Shown: positions 10,433-22,026, counted from the first letter of the stretch. The stretch is 64,000 nucleotides of DNA from Acheta domesticus (GCA_031308135.1 JAHLJT010003656.1:70822984-70886983), one strand, 5' to 3'. The notes: a model not told the origin generated them from the sequence alone. Numbers and translations are program-made.

Positions 10433-13400
10433 CTGTGGGGGCGAGAGGAAGGTGAGTTAAAGTGGTTAAATCGAAATGAAATTATTGTTTTTGCACAAAA
10501 GGAAGAATTAGGTTTTACAAAAAGTATATTTTCAGTGGTAAAAACTTGATAAATATTGTTCAAATAATAGCCGGTATGTGTGCGATTCATTTCATTCACT
10601 GAATTTATTCTCTTAACGATTCATTCGACTAACATTCTAGATAATTTATCTTACATAGTCATGATGTACGAATGCACAGGACACATTGAATATGTACGAA
10701 ATAATAAACACGAAAACAGTTATATCTCTGTGAAAGACAAATATAGTCCATATGACAGTCGGTATACAATACATTATACAACATATATAATAAAGAAACA
10801 GAATACAAATTCACACTGAATTCGACTCCAAAATAAATTACTTAAGGCGCAATAAATTCGTTCCCCTACAAAATAACAGTTTTTATGTTACTTTTCTTTT
10901 TTACCGACGATATGTGGTACGATTCTTGTTTACTGAATTTTACTCTCTTAACGATTCACTCGGCTAACATTCTAAATCATTGTTTTAGATGGTCATGATG
11001 TACGAATGTACAAGGTACATTGAGTATGTACAAAATAGTAAGCATCAAAGTTCTATTGAGGACATATAGACAATTTGACTCGCTTCACACCAAGATAAAG
11101 AAGACAACCGCCATCCACCTAGACGATATTGAAAATTTAAATATAGTGTAAAAGTTGCTTTCAAACGCATCGGTTTGTCATGCATACAAATACATCAGAT
11201 TTGAATAATATAGTGCGATTATTGACTATTGTATTAGCTGCGATCGTAGAAAAAACTGCTGGGCCGACGGGTTTTCACTGGCCGGGGAACGGTGCGCTTA
11301 ACTCCCCTGCAAACGATGCAAACGGGAGGTTTTCAAGGTCTCGCTCTGTAAAAGCCTTTCGCAGGGTGAGACCTTGAAAACCTCCTTTCGCAGCGTTCGC
11401 AGGGAAGCTCAGCGCACCGTTGTTTCCGGGCGAGTGAGAGCCCGTCGACCCCGCAGAATTTTCTACGGTCCCGGCGCACTAATAAAATAGTCGCATTGTT
11501 ATTAAACATTCAAAATTTGTACATTTTAATGAAAGAAATGTATTATTTTCATTACAAGTCGGAATGAACCTCGTAGTATACGAGAATCAATGAGCTTCGT
11601 AACATTAAACTGATTAGTTGGTGAAAAAAATTGCAATATATTTACCCACCATTTCTTGAACATGTCCATGTCCAATCTTCTTAATACTGATTAATTTATT
11701 TCAAACGTTTTCAGCAATTGATGAACATTGTGTTTATAATATAAACATATTCTCTTTTCTAAAATCTCACAATATTTCGATTTCTGATACATTGGTCTTA
11801 CCACTTCTTTCTTTTCTCGGTTTTCATTGCAAATACTAGAAGGAAAGTACCAACTTGTGTGTTTTACTAATAATCCTCAGTACACTTTAATAGCCATGAC
11901 TATCAATATTAATTATATCATTCAACAATAATCCATAATTATGTTAAAATATGAGTTCATTTATTGAATAGAAAATGATTGTAAATGTGTATGAAAATTA
12001 ATCATTTTCGAGGAAAGAAAATGTTTGTCTTCATATTTGCAACACATGCAACTTCGGCACTAACGTGAAGAGCCCGTCAAGGCAGGTATGAAGGTCGGGT
12101 CTTAAGGGCATCTCTTATTTACAGTTGGCGTTCATAATGCATTTGTCTCTGCCAAGAAGTCACTGGTGAAATTTTGAACTAGGAGTTTACTGCTACTTGA
12201 AATTTATAATTTGGGTTATGAATAGTGTAGAGTATTGATGTCGGGAATTATAGTCCTATTAAAATAAGTTGGTGATTGACAGTTTCAAATGGAAAGCAGC
12301 GACGTTGACAGGTTGCGTACCACTGAGCACGTGATCCCGGGACACGAAAATAAACATTTGAAATAAATACTTATTAAAGTAACCGAAACATATACTCATG
12401 TTGTATGAAGCCACAGCTTCAGAAACACAACCGTCAATCGCCAACTTATTTTAATCGGACCATAAGTAACAACCTCGTTTATAATTCTGACCATGCAACG
12501 CGCTTGAACGCAACGATGCATTAGCGGAACATTTTTTTAATTCGACGAAAATGTTTTTCGGAACCCCACGGATCCACGGACACCACTTTTAAAATAGATT
12601 GAAGTAACATTGGCAATCGATCTATATGAGCTACTTATTAAAACGATTATCTGGAAAATATCTACAACGAAATATGAGGCACTAAAAATGGAACATTCCA
12701 AATTTTTTTAGTAAGGAATGCTCCATAAATGATCATGATCGAAATCATCGTCGTGATAAAACAATGTGAAGAAAAAATACTAGTAGAAGATTTTTTTTCG
12801 GAATAAGAACATCATTTAGTCACATAATTAAAATACAGCTTTCAGTTGCAGTACTCTTGAAGGAAAGAAATGACCGTCTCGATGTAATGTATGGATTTAA
12901 CGCTTATAGGTCTATAACGTGCTATCTTCCTGCGGTATTAATCCCACATCAGATTACTAAATACTCAAATTTATTGAAATGAAATCGCATGGCTATTTAA
13001 CCGATCGATCGATCGATCGTTTTAACCATTCGAACGATCGATCGCTAGCGACTGCTTGCAAGCGCTATACAACAAAGACCATCTGATCCAATAATTCCTT
13101 TCTAGCACATAGAAAATTGGAATAATCTAATAAATAATACATAGGATTATTTGGAAAAATGGAAACACATGAAACCACTGTGAATGAAATAATATCATTT
13201 TTGTACTTTTCCTCCCGTTGTAAAACTGGCTTATTACGTGGCTCCAGCAGTTACGTTGATGATTATTGTTGCAATGATGATTACTGATACTCGTACAGCT
13301 TCATTTGAGTAGAGGTATTTGACCAACCCCAGAGAAGTTTGCAGACAAATCGTTTAGAATAAATTAATCATTGGTCATCCTTATAGTAGATATTTGAAAT

Positions 13401-14444
13401 GAAATTCACGTGTACTAAAATTTAAAATTAAATTCATATATTTCGTAATTTACTTATAATACTCATAAAATGTATATCACTCGCTCATTCCTCGATTGCG
13501 TTGTCATATAATTCATACTCGTAAATTGATATCATTACATCATCGTTTCATTATATGATATTATGGGTTTGAAACATTCACTGTAAAGCTGATTAAGCTG
13601 AAAAATCCAAGATTATTCTCCGATTTAAGCACACTGGCAGATAGAGGGAACGAGCTGGAAGGAGAGGTGTCATCCAGTGAGGAGATCTAATACCAAAAAT
13701 GTAAATCGAAACGAAGCTCCGGATTGAATGACAGTGTCCCTCTCTCCATCCATCTCGAAACCGTGAAATGCCATTGTGTTTAAATGGAAGTATAGTGCAT
13801 TCCGGTTAAATTGGATCTACAGAAACACAGAAAATAGAATAGGCGCTCTACAGAAAATAGAATAGGCGCTCTACAGAAAATAGATTAGGCGCTCTACAGA
13901 AAATAGAATAGGCGCTCTACAGAAAATAGAATAGGCGCTCTACAGAAAATAGAATAGGCGCTCTACAGAAAATAGAATAGGCGCTCTACAGAAAATAGAA
14001 TAGGCGCTCTACAGAAAATAGAATAGGCGCTCTACAGAAAATAGAATAGGCGCTCTACAGAAAATAGAATAGGCGCTCTACAGAAAATAGAATAGGCGCT
14101 CTATAGAAAATAGAATAGGCGCTCCACAGAAAATAGAATAGGCGCTCTACAGAAAATAGAATAGGCGCTCTACAGAAAATAGAATAGGCGCTCTACAGAA
14201 AATAGAATAGGCGTGTCAAACTTCGCCCGCACGAGCTACTTTCCCGCCTGGGAAGCTCGGTGCCCCTGCGAGCACAGGCAACTTCCCCTGACTCGGCTCT
14301 CATTTCTCCTCAACATCCAGAAGGGGGTGTACACTTGCAAGGAGAAACGGTGCAAGGCGGGGAATAGTGGTCTCATACGAAAATATGTTTGTCAGATTTG
14401 TTATTTCAAACAACCGAGATTTCAATTAAGATGTATTCTTTACC

Positions 14445-14501
<57 letters not shown>

Positions 14502-16496
14502 TTCATGTATTTCTCTTTTTAATATTGCCTTGCGTAAACATTTTTGTCTAGGGGCAATAATACGTTTGAATGGCGAATTCTTTTCTTGTTTTCGTTATGT
14601 TTTATTAAGTCATTGATTTATTTGTTGTAGTAATAATGTGAAATAAGTTAACAAATCCCTTTATGTTAACAATTCTCAAATACGGTATCTATTTTAACAG
14701 ATAATGTGTTGTCTGTTGAACTTTCTGACTTGAACATAGGAAGTTAATGCAATTATTTAACTCTTTAAGTAAACACGATGATGAAATCAAGGTTATTTCC
14801 TTTCAAACTGTTTTTTTAACTCTCAATTGATAATTTCAAATTTAATTGATGTACGAGTATTAATACAAGTTGATGGATAATTTCTTTGATTTATTAGAGG
14901 AAACAAGAATGGAAGACCTTATTACAATAACATGCTATGCCACATTTCTGATGAAATTGAGATATTAGTGTTTTTCGATACCCCATAGATGTATCTAGAT
15001 GCTGAGTTTTTAGTTTAGGGATTCGTCACAAAATGGCCGTGTAATTCATAAATTAATGTGCTTTATCCCAATGCGTGGAATAGAATATCTAAACCTTTAC
15101 TCTCCGTTTTCTCAGCACTTCCGTATTGTGTTGCCGCATTATTTTGCCCCCGAGGTCTTCAATTAATAGCTAAATTTAAGACAACAAATAGCAAATGATT
15201 TCTTTAAAATACTGACTTAGGTCTTGCACCCAAGAATGTACCGCCACTCCACAGCAACTTGTACAACCCATACTTTTAAATCTGACGCCAAATTCTCTGG
15301 CTCAGTGCCCGTGAACTCTAGTAAGCTATACTTCGGTTTTTCTTTTATGGAGCGTGAGGGTGTGTCACCAAAATGGAATATCTCACGGTATTTCGCGTTG
15401 TTCTCGGTTGTGTCGCTAGGAGTTACATGATCGCCAGCACTCCTCGATAAGTTGCGATCTTGCGACTCCTAGCGGTACAACCGAGAACGATGCGAAATAC
15501 CGTGAGATATTCCATTTTGGTGACACACCCTCATGCGCCATTAAAGGAAAACCGTAGTATAGTTACCTCTCCCGCGACCTTCACATGGCTGCTCTATGAA
15601 ACACTAATTTTCTTCCGACTAAGAGAAAAGAAGCTTGGCTTTAAGTCCTCAAATTTTCATGGGTAATAAACAGACAATCAAAGCTGTCCTTGCATAACAA
15701 AGTACAGATTTACAAAACTATAATCAAACCAACATGGACCTATGATATTGAATTGTGGGGCTCGTCCAGTAAATGGAATCTAGAAATTCTAAAAAGATTC
15801 GAAGCTAAAATATTACGAAAACTATGCAACGCACCGTGGTACGTGACAAACAAGACGATATGCAGAGACCTCGATATCATCCCGCTAGAAGAAATTATCA
15901 CCACGAAGAGCCAAGCTTACCAGAAGAGATTGTACGAGCATCCAAATTACCTCTCAACAAATCTGCTAGACAACAGTGAACATGTATATAGACTGAAACG
16001 AGAGAATATTTTAGATTTGCCATACCGATTTCTTAAATGAAAATTTCAATGTCACAAAATTCACGTCAGAAATGTATTTATTAGACACCATTTACTTATT
16101 GTTCTAACAAGAGCAGATTGTAAATTATGCAGAAAATAAAAAAAAATTCTTCCGGACATCCTCCGACCTCACTCACCTTCCGACACGTCGTCGTGGTGGA
16201 CGCCCTGCGCGGCGGGCTGCGTGCCGCCGAGGTGCAGCGCGAGGTCGACGAGGCCGCGGTCGAGGCGCGCGGCGGAGGCGGTGAGGGCGGCGCCGCCGGG
16301 CAGGCGCACGCGCAGCGCGTGCTCGCTCACGAAGGCGGCCGCGCGCCGCAGCAGGCCCCCCGCGCCCGCCGGCCCCCGCCCCCCGCGCTTCGCCCGCCGG
16401 CGCCGCGCGCACCACCGACACCGCGTCCGACACCTGCAACACAGCACACGAATACATAGCAGTAGTAGTGGGCACAACAATGCTAGCATGAACCGT

Positions 16497-16530
<34 letters not shown>

Positions 16531-16794
16531 GATGTTTGATTTCCTATAGAATAATGAAACAATATGGCTGTAACAATAGTAGTGGGGTAACAATGAAAAC
16601 ATTGACGATAATAGTTATAATCAAGATACTTGACTTCCTATAGAATAACAGCCATTTGTAATAATAATAGCAATAATGAACCAGTGAAGAAATCTCATTT
16701 CATCTCAGCAATGGGCTCCTGTGCTGTCGATGACCAGTAAAAGGTAGTTGTCGGAATAAATAATTTGAATATTACCAATAATAGTAACAACAGT

Positions 16795-16836
<42 letters not shown>

Positions 16837-19800
16837 AGTAAAAATAATGACTAACGACCGGCAAAAGCAAAATGCTGCTGAACAAAACCATACAATTTTT
16901 TCCAAAAAGTATAGCACGCACAATACTCAAGAACAACAAATATCTCTCTCGTAGAGCGCGACAAAAATTATATATGATAGCAACAACGGTCTTCGCAAAT
17001 ACTAAATTGTCGTAGCTTAACGAGTGATAATTACGTGTTATTCGTATTTCATCCATATTTGACTCCAAGACAAATGCAAGAATAGACAGGGCTTCTGGTA
17101 TAGGAAATCACAGACTGGCATTGTTTGACGTCATGGGAGACTACTGACCTTAGAACAAGCACGAAAATCAACAGTCAGAAAGGAATTCAACGCTCTTGAG
17201 TGAAGACGTAAAGTTGGTCCAGGGGCGGCTCGTCCTAAGGGGCCACTGGGGCCGGGCCCCCACCAATATTTAATAAAGCACAAAAATATTTATTTATCTT
17301 TACAGTAATCTCTTTGTGAAAATTGTAGTACTTTATTGGAATTCTTTATTCGTGAAGATCGAAAATTCATCCTAGAACTCATTCCATGTCCCAATAACCA
17401 AGAATTGAAGGTCATAGTTCCTTGCCGCACTCAAAGATAGCGTTAGTAGTGCTCAAGGGGCCCGGCCTGTATGGGCCCCAAAGCCGTAACTCCACTCCGT
17501 TTACAAGGTCAGCGCCCTTTCGCATGGGGCACGTCCACTGCATGCTAATTTTAGCAGGCCTAGGGACCGCACCAGCAGCGAGCCCTTCGCAGAGAAACGG
17601 CAGTCTGAGCGCGTCGTTTTCAAAGTGTACGGGAAGTTCTGCGCGCTGAAAGATGAATACAGTGGATTCATTACCCTGTTTTCCGTTTTCGTCACTGGGA
17701 CTTGAAGGAAAAAATTATATTAAACGGTTAGGAGCACATCAACCGTGTGACTTATCATTTACACAAGTTGATGGAAAGAAGAAAGGAACATTCTGTAATT
17801 CGAGGTTTCAAAAAAAATCATGGTTGACTGTGAGTGAAGAAAAATAAAGCTAATTTTGCTTTTATTATTTATTATTTGGAGAGGGATTATGGACGACAGT
17901 AGGCCGTAAGGATATGAAACATTTGAGCGAAAAGATAAGTAACACGAAGAAAGTGCATAGCATTTAGAAAATGCTTACATATTTAAAACCTTTGGAACTG
18001 TGAATATTGTTGTACAGATTGATTCGGCGATCAAAACTTCAATCTAGAAAATGTGAACTAGTCGCAAAAAATAGAAATATTTTAGGTAGAATGGTTGAGT
18101 GTTCAGTAAAATACTGTGGCACTCATCATTCATGATCTAGCATTGAGAGGGCATGATGAATCTGAAGATTCAAAAGACCATGGCAATTTTGTAGACTTAT
18201 CGTTACTCGGTAATCTAGATAGTGTGTTAAATGATCATTTAAACAATTATTATATTTATAAATATAACTCAAACATGACAAAAAACGAGCTGCTAGATTG
18301 TATGTATGAAGTGTGTTTGGAGGAAGTGAAGAAAGACATAGATGTAGCTGATTTTATTTCTGTGCAGACCGGTTAAACAACTGTTACAACAAGTCGGAGT
18401 CAATTTATCTTAATTTTACGATATGTTCCCCTTTCGAAATCTCCGCATTCCAAAAGATAAGCTGTGGCATTAGCGTAATTTTTGTAAAAATCTTTTATTT
18501 CCATTGACATACCAATATTTGGTTAAACGAGTTAATAAGAATCCCGAATTTTGTTTTTTTTTTGGAAAACTTACAGATTTTTAAATGTTTAATTAACTGA
18601 TAATTAATATAAATTAAACGATCGATTAAATGACGATTCTTTAATTAAGTTAGTGATTTTGAGATGATATTCGTGCTTTTACACCTTTCCCCACCAGGAA
18701 AAAGTGTCACGAGCCGCCACTGGGTTGGTCCAAGCGTTTTTTGGGACACAGATCAAATAGAACGCTTTAATCAGTGTTGTGTAATCAAGCAAAGTATTTG
18801 ATGTAAAATAGGTAACGTATTGGTGAAGTATTAATTGAAGGCCGTACTGTCAAAAATTGGACTAAAATATTTGGGAGAGTGAATACAGTGAATCGTCTCT
18901 ATGGGAGTGAACCTGAATTAAGGACTTATGTTGTTTTGAAACGTGAAGCGTATACATAGGTATCATTATTTAAAAGTGTGAATTGAGCTAGACGTTTAGT
19001 TATTATTTTCATTTAAAGAATATAGTGTAAGTTAGTTTTTGATTATGAATAAATGTTATTTTTTGTTTTGAATTCGAAAGTGTTTTAATTTAGTATTTTC
19101 AATACGTTGCTTTATTCAGATCTATGATGTATATCATAGAAACATCAGCCCTGAATAAATATCGAACTAATATTTTTACTTTACCCAATTAAGTAGATTC
19201 GTTGTACTTTTCATAAAAGGAAATAGTAAAAACCATCTCAATAGTGCAGTACTATGTATGAACAGTACAACAATTCTTTACTTATCAAGAATGTAAAAAG
19301 GTTGCTGTCGCGTAACGCAACACGTGAAGAGCAAATATTTAATGGCGGACGGCCTCTTCCTCGGAATCTTCATGTCGCATGACGTCAGATGTGTCGTAAG
19401 CAGTGGCATAATGAGAATGAGAAACCAGGCGGTAGGCGCAGAGTGGAAATAGGTGGAATAACATCACCAAATAATAATAATTTGTATTTTTATTGTCAAA
19501 ATTGAAACTGTTTAATTGACCTTTTAATTTTTCCTGGGTTTGAGATTTATCGAAACCATAGATTCATCTTACATGGCCGTTGGTTGCGTAAGTTATTTCA
19601 ATTTCCACTTGCAATTAGTAACATAGAAAATGATAATAGTAAAATAGTAAAGATGTTCCTCATATCAGAAATCGCAAAGATGAGACAACTGAAACTGCGT
19701 AAACTCCATTTTCTCTCCGAGTAAGGTTATTCATGTATGTAGTTTTAGAAAGTGTTATTTTAGGTTAAACACCAGTTCTACTTGTTCGCAGTAAGATATT

Positions 19801-21401
19801 TTCCTATTATTATTTTTATGTCATTTTCTTTCGTACACATTTCTACATTTCCAAGAATCGTTTCTACTTGAATTTCCCTTATCACCCTCTTAGAGTGGGT
19901 GCCCGATATTCATAAAGATGAGCGAGTATTCCTGTAATAACATTCTAATGTTATAATGAACAATATAACATATGTATCGTTGTTTTATGATTATCGTTGT
20001 TTTATGTATCGTTGTTTTAGTCATAATGTGATCCTGTTTCTACTTGTATTACTTCTTTTTTTATCTGTAAGGGGCTTCCTTTGACTTTATATTCCATTTG
20101 AGGAATCTTTTAGTTTATTTACATTCTCTGCCTCAAAACCCCATCTTGATTCAGCGTTTACGTTTATAAATCTTTCCCTAACTGCTTAGTATGCACGTCG
20201 AGGGCTGAGTGCAAGGTGGAGCTTCCTTATTTACATTCCCAAAGTAAATGTAGTTTCGTCCTCAGTGGATTTTGGGCAACCGAATGCTTAAGACCAGCAG
20301 GCTCTATCTCTATTAACAGGCGTGGTTGGGAAGGAGTAGTAAAATAGTTTCAAGTACAGTTTGAGCATGGTTGTTTACACTTATTCATTTCTCGTATTTT
20401 ATAATAATTATAAGATTTTCCTGCAACAGTAGTCTGCTCTCTGGTGTGTCCGACATCGAGTTTGTGTTGCGGCCTCTTATGGAAACACTGAAGCCAAATA
20501 TGGCACTGTTCTTCTTCACAGATAGTGGTTAAAGTTGACAAAGTTAATTGCAAATGAAAATTACCAAGACCCAACACTATGATAAAACACGTAGGTGAAC
20601 AAACACAGAACAACGGGAACGCAAACCTTACCCACACAGTCTCAGCACGCGGTAATGTGTTTCTGGCTTCTTCCAAAAGCAAAATCTGTTTCATAGAACC
20701 AAAATCAAATAATTGTTAGAACATAACCAACTTTCTCTTATAAACGTGATGCGTTTGTTACATCATTGTACTATAATTATAATTCTGTATATGAAACATA
20801 TTTTAATTAAAATTTTGTTTTTAATAAATCAATAACAATATTTGGATTGATTGCAATCGCACCGCAATTTTCCGTATTTATTCAATTCCATCCTCAGAGT
20901 ATACTTGTTTTGCTTATGTTTACACTGAAGTACACATTTTTAATTGGTGGTTGCTATCTTTGCATCTTTGCAACTGTGAAGTTTTCTTCAGAGAACTGAA
21001 AATTAACGTTTAAGAAAAATTATTTCCATATTTATCTTCGAAAAATGTCATAAAATTGCAAATTTTATTGATTCGGTTAATTTTGGCTTCCAGTTAATTT
21101 TATTTGCGAATGTAGTTTTGTACGAAATGCCAAATGATGAATTACACTCGCATTTTCAAGGTAAGATAACACAATTAGCTATGATTTATTAATCAAGTAA
21201 TAGTTCTATAATTTAACACAGTGAACCTGTCAAAAATTCTTATACATAGCCCAATTTTCGCTCAAAAAACTGACATATATTTATATTGTTTTAATGTTTT
21301 GGCACAACAATTTTTGACAAGCGCATTCAGACTTTTTTATTACATAAAATCGATTTCTACTGTCGTTACCACTATTATAATTATTGTTCTTCTTCTTCTT
21401 C

Positions 21402-21447
<46 letters not shown>

Positions 21448-21554
21448 ACGGAATATTGTTTAGAACACCTTTGGCAATGTGTCATACACTTCACTCTATT
21501 GAATCTGCCACCAGAAATTTAAACAAAATATAATTTATATATGAACACTAGTGT

Positions 21555-21593
<39 letters not shown>

Positions 21594-21982
21594 GAAATTA
21601 ACTTTGTAATTGAATTAATTAAACAAGTTTAATAATTATTATTGCCGGTATAGCATTGCTTTAATAACGAAATGATATCGTTTAATCTTAATGACAATGA
21701 TGTGTTGGACAGGAGGGCACTCACCTCAAAGTCGTCCTTGGTCATGAGCTGGTCGACGAAGTTGAGCAGCTTGTACTTGACGCAGGCCAGGGCCTGCGGG
21801 TCGAGCGCGCACTCCTCCTTGAGGTCTCGCACCACGTCCTCCAGGGGCGTGTCCTTCCACAGGGAGGGCGCGAGCGCCGGCCCGGCCCCGGGCGCGGGTG
21901 AGGCCTGGTGCGGCGCGGCGGCGGAGGCGGCGGCGACGGCCGCGAGGCACAGCGGCAGCAGCAGAGCGCGAGCGGTCGCCAT
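10098..21982 (-). CDS. Osiris family gene (DUF1676), three coding exons
   Basis: Osiris proteins are insect-specific secreted or membrane-associated proteins of cuticle-producing epithelia. The coding exons are 21725-21982, 16177-16433 and 10098-10432, with consensus GT-AG sites and compatible phases (0 then 1). The product has a signal peptide, the two-cysteine segment, an amphipathic middle, a basic stretch followed by a hydrophobic segment, and an Ala/Tyr/Phe-containing tail, which is the family's standard order. Coding lengths 258+257+335 = 850, i.e. 3n+1: exon 2 holds one extra base relative to an intact ~282-residue protein. Which Osiris paralogue it is cannot be settled by eye. The second Osiris terminal exon at 36.5 kb lies on the same strand, as expected for the cluster. 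Confidence 0.85.
11213..11497. mobile_element. Foldback element with ~100-bp arms, ~285 bp
   Basis: The left arm (AACGGTGCGCTTAACTCCCC ... GGAGGTTTTCAAGGTCTCGC) is mirrored by the right arm (GAGACCTTGAAAACCTCC ... GCTCAGCGCACCGTT). Similarity reaches the outer ends (TGCGATTATT and its counterpart near 11490), consistent with long terminal inverted repeats around a short loop at 11340-11365. No ORF. It sits in Osiris intron 2. Confidence 0.85.
12253..12460. mobile_element. Short MITE with ~30-bp TIRs
   Basis: The left end GTCCTATTAAAATAAGTTGG and the reverse complement of the right end (GTCCGATTAAAATAAGTTGG) match over about 30 bases. Total length about 208 bp with no coding potential. The short TIR and size suit a mariner-type MITE, but the flanking dinucleotides do not give a clean TA duplication. 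Confidence 0.65.
12997..13043. repeat. CGAT tetranucleotide repeat
   Basis: Two short blocks of CGAT repeats (about 12997-13019 and 13034-13043) separated by TTTTAACCATTCGAA. Each block is self-complementary, so together they could form a small hairpin. Confidence 0.7.
13836..14214. repeat. 23-bp tandem array, ~16 near-identical copies
   Basis: The unit CTACAGAAAATAGAATAGG plus CGCT repeats in strict 23-bp register, with only rare substitutions (for example TAGATTAGG near 13884, and CTATAG and CTCCAC near 14100-14128). The high identity implies recent expansion or homogenisation. It lies within Osiris intron 2. Confidence 0.95.
14447..14500. repeat. (ATT)n microsatellite
   Basis: Uninterrupted trinucleotide ATT run of about 17 copies. 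Similar ATT or AAT runs occur at 16500-16528, 16798-16833, 21404-21446, 21558-21591 and 24018-24057. Confidence 0.95.
15321..15566. mobile_element. Foldback element, ~245 bp
   Basis: The left arm (CACCAAAATGGAATATCTCA, then CGGTATTTCGCG) is repeated as its reverse complement (GAAATACCGTGAGATATTCC, then ATTTTGGTG) after a loop near 15428-15462. The arms are about 100 bp at high identity, with ends GTAAGCTATACTTCGG and CCGTAGTATAGTTAC. Related sequence is at 45350-45675 (both arms) and 38800-38930 (one arm). Confidence 0.85.
15645..16146 (+). mobile_element. 5'-truncated Jockey-like non-LTR retrotransposon, RT C-terminal end and poly(A)
   Basis: The frame reads [20 protein letters not shown], then [39 protein letters not shown] and DLPYRFLK before a stop at about 16040. 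This matches the C-terminal thumb region of Jockey-clade reverse transcriptases ('sKLslenKl.iYKtilKPiWtYGiqLWG' and 'NAPWYVtN'). The in-frame stop at 15642 and lack of earlier domains show 5' truncation. A ~100-bp 3' UTR ends in an A-rich tail at 16133-16146. It is inserted antisense in Osiris intron 2, its tail 30 bp from the exon 2 donor. Confidence 0.88.
16177..16433 (-). CDS. Osiris gene 1, exon 2, with a +1 frame break
   Basis: The acceptor GTTGCAG precedes 16433 and the donor (GGAAG then GTGAGTGAG) follows 16177. Exon 1 ends in phase 0, so the exon opens [16 protein letters not shown], matching the Osiris 'v.DgVsvVR' segment. The last 55 or so codons make sense only one base out of phase: [20 protein letters not shown], then [21 protein letters not shown], matching the family's 'L..ra..Fl..H.LrvrLP' segment and joining exon 3 in the right phase. 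One extra base in the G-rich run near 16358-16372 explains everything. It could be an assembly error or a true disabling insertion. Confidence 0.82.
17653..17970 (+). pseudogene. hAT transposase TTF zinc-finger remnant
   Basis: Part of the element at 17220-18722. One frame encodes [20 protein letters not shown] and continues, with a frame change near 17845, into [23 protein letters not shown]-type zinc fingers of hAT transposases carry the same order: an H/C-rich start, an 'F...FG..LW...G..D.kHLseKi..H' centre. A stop at about 17965 breaks the histidine end. Confidence 0.75.
18116..18376 (+). pseudogene. hAT transposase DUF4371 remnant
   Basis: Reads [20 protein letters not shown], then a leucine-rich stretch with [11 protein letters not shown], and ends with [13 protein letters not shown] before a stop. 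In intact relatives this is the 'LafRGHdE......GNFlell.l....d..l..hl' segment leading to 'a.yFSi..DeTtD'. The stop falls just where the first catalytic aspartate region would begin, so the protein is truncated. Confidence 0.85.
21404..21446. repeat. (ATT)n microsatellite
   Basis: ATT run directly following a short TTC run. The complementary AAT run at 21558-21591 lies 110 bp downstream, so the two could pair as an inverted repeat. Confidence 0.9.
21725..21982 (-). CDS. Osiris gene 1, exon 1 (signal peptide and two-cysteine region)
   Basis: 86 codons from ATG at 21980-21982 to a phase-0 donor. Residues 1-23 ([20 protein letters not shown]...) form a typical signal peptide with cleavage likely near residues 21-23. 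Residues 47-80 read [17 protein letters not shown] and [17 protein letters not shown], with cysteines at 58 and 67, matching the conserved Osiris N-terminal pattern 'C......C.K.k...f.d'. This ATG is chosen because it gives the signal peptide and lies about 45 bp downstream of a TATA box. The open frame continues upstream only through the G-rich tandem repeat, which is not coding. Confidence 0.9.
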
Positions 21983-22026
21983 GGCGCGGGGGGCGGAACA
22001 GGGCTCGGCGCCGGCCGACGCGCCGC

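Larger units (their letters stand above)
10433..16176 (-). other. Osiris gene 1, intron 2
   Basis: 5.7-kb intron bounded by GTGAGTGAG at the donor and CCCCCACAG at the acceptor (gene orientation). It contains a foldback, a MITE, the 23-bp tandem array, an ATT microsatellite, a second foldback and a truncated Jockey-like insertion, each listed separately. The rest is AT-rich and featureless. Confidence 0.8.
17220..18722 (+). mobile_element. Decayed hAT element with TTF/DUF4371 transposase remnants
   Basis: The termini CAGGGGCGGCTCGT and ACGAGCCGCCACTG are inverted repeats of the hAT type, flanked by an 8-bp target-site duplication with one mismatch (AGTTGGTC at 17212-17219, GGTTGGTC at 18723-18730). 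Inside, in several frames, are remnants of a ZMYM1-like hAT transposase: [20 protein letters not shown], then [20 protein letters not shown], matching the TTF-type zinc-finger region, and [18 protein letters not shown] with following DUF4371 sequence at 18116-18376. Frame breaks and loss of the C-terminal catalytic and dimerisation regions make it non-autonomous. Confidence 0.9.
16434..21724 (-). other. Osiris gene 1, intron 1
   Basis: 5.3-kb phase-0 intron with donor GAG followed by GTGAGTGCC and acceptor GTTGCAG. It contains several AAT/ATT microsatellites and a decayed hAT element (17220-18722). The remainder (18723-21400) is AT-rich. An open stretch at 20350-20694 on the minus strand resembles no family I recognise. 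Confidence 0.8.

Noticed and set aside
13836..14214. CRISPR-like repeat array
   Set aside because: The 23-bp units are directly abutting with no spacers, and the DNA is eukaryotic.
20350..20694. 114-codon minus-strand open frame inside Osiris intron 1
   Set aside because: No recognisable domain or splice sites; acceptable by chance in DNA of this composition, though not excluded.
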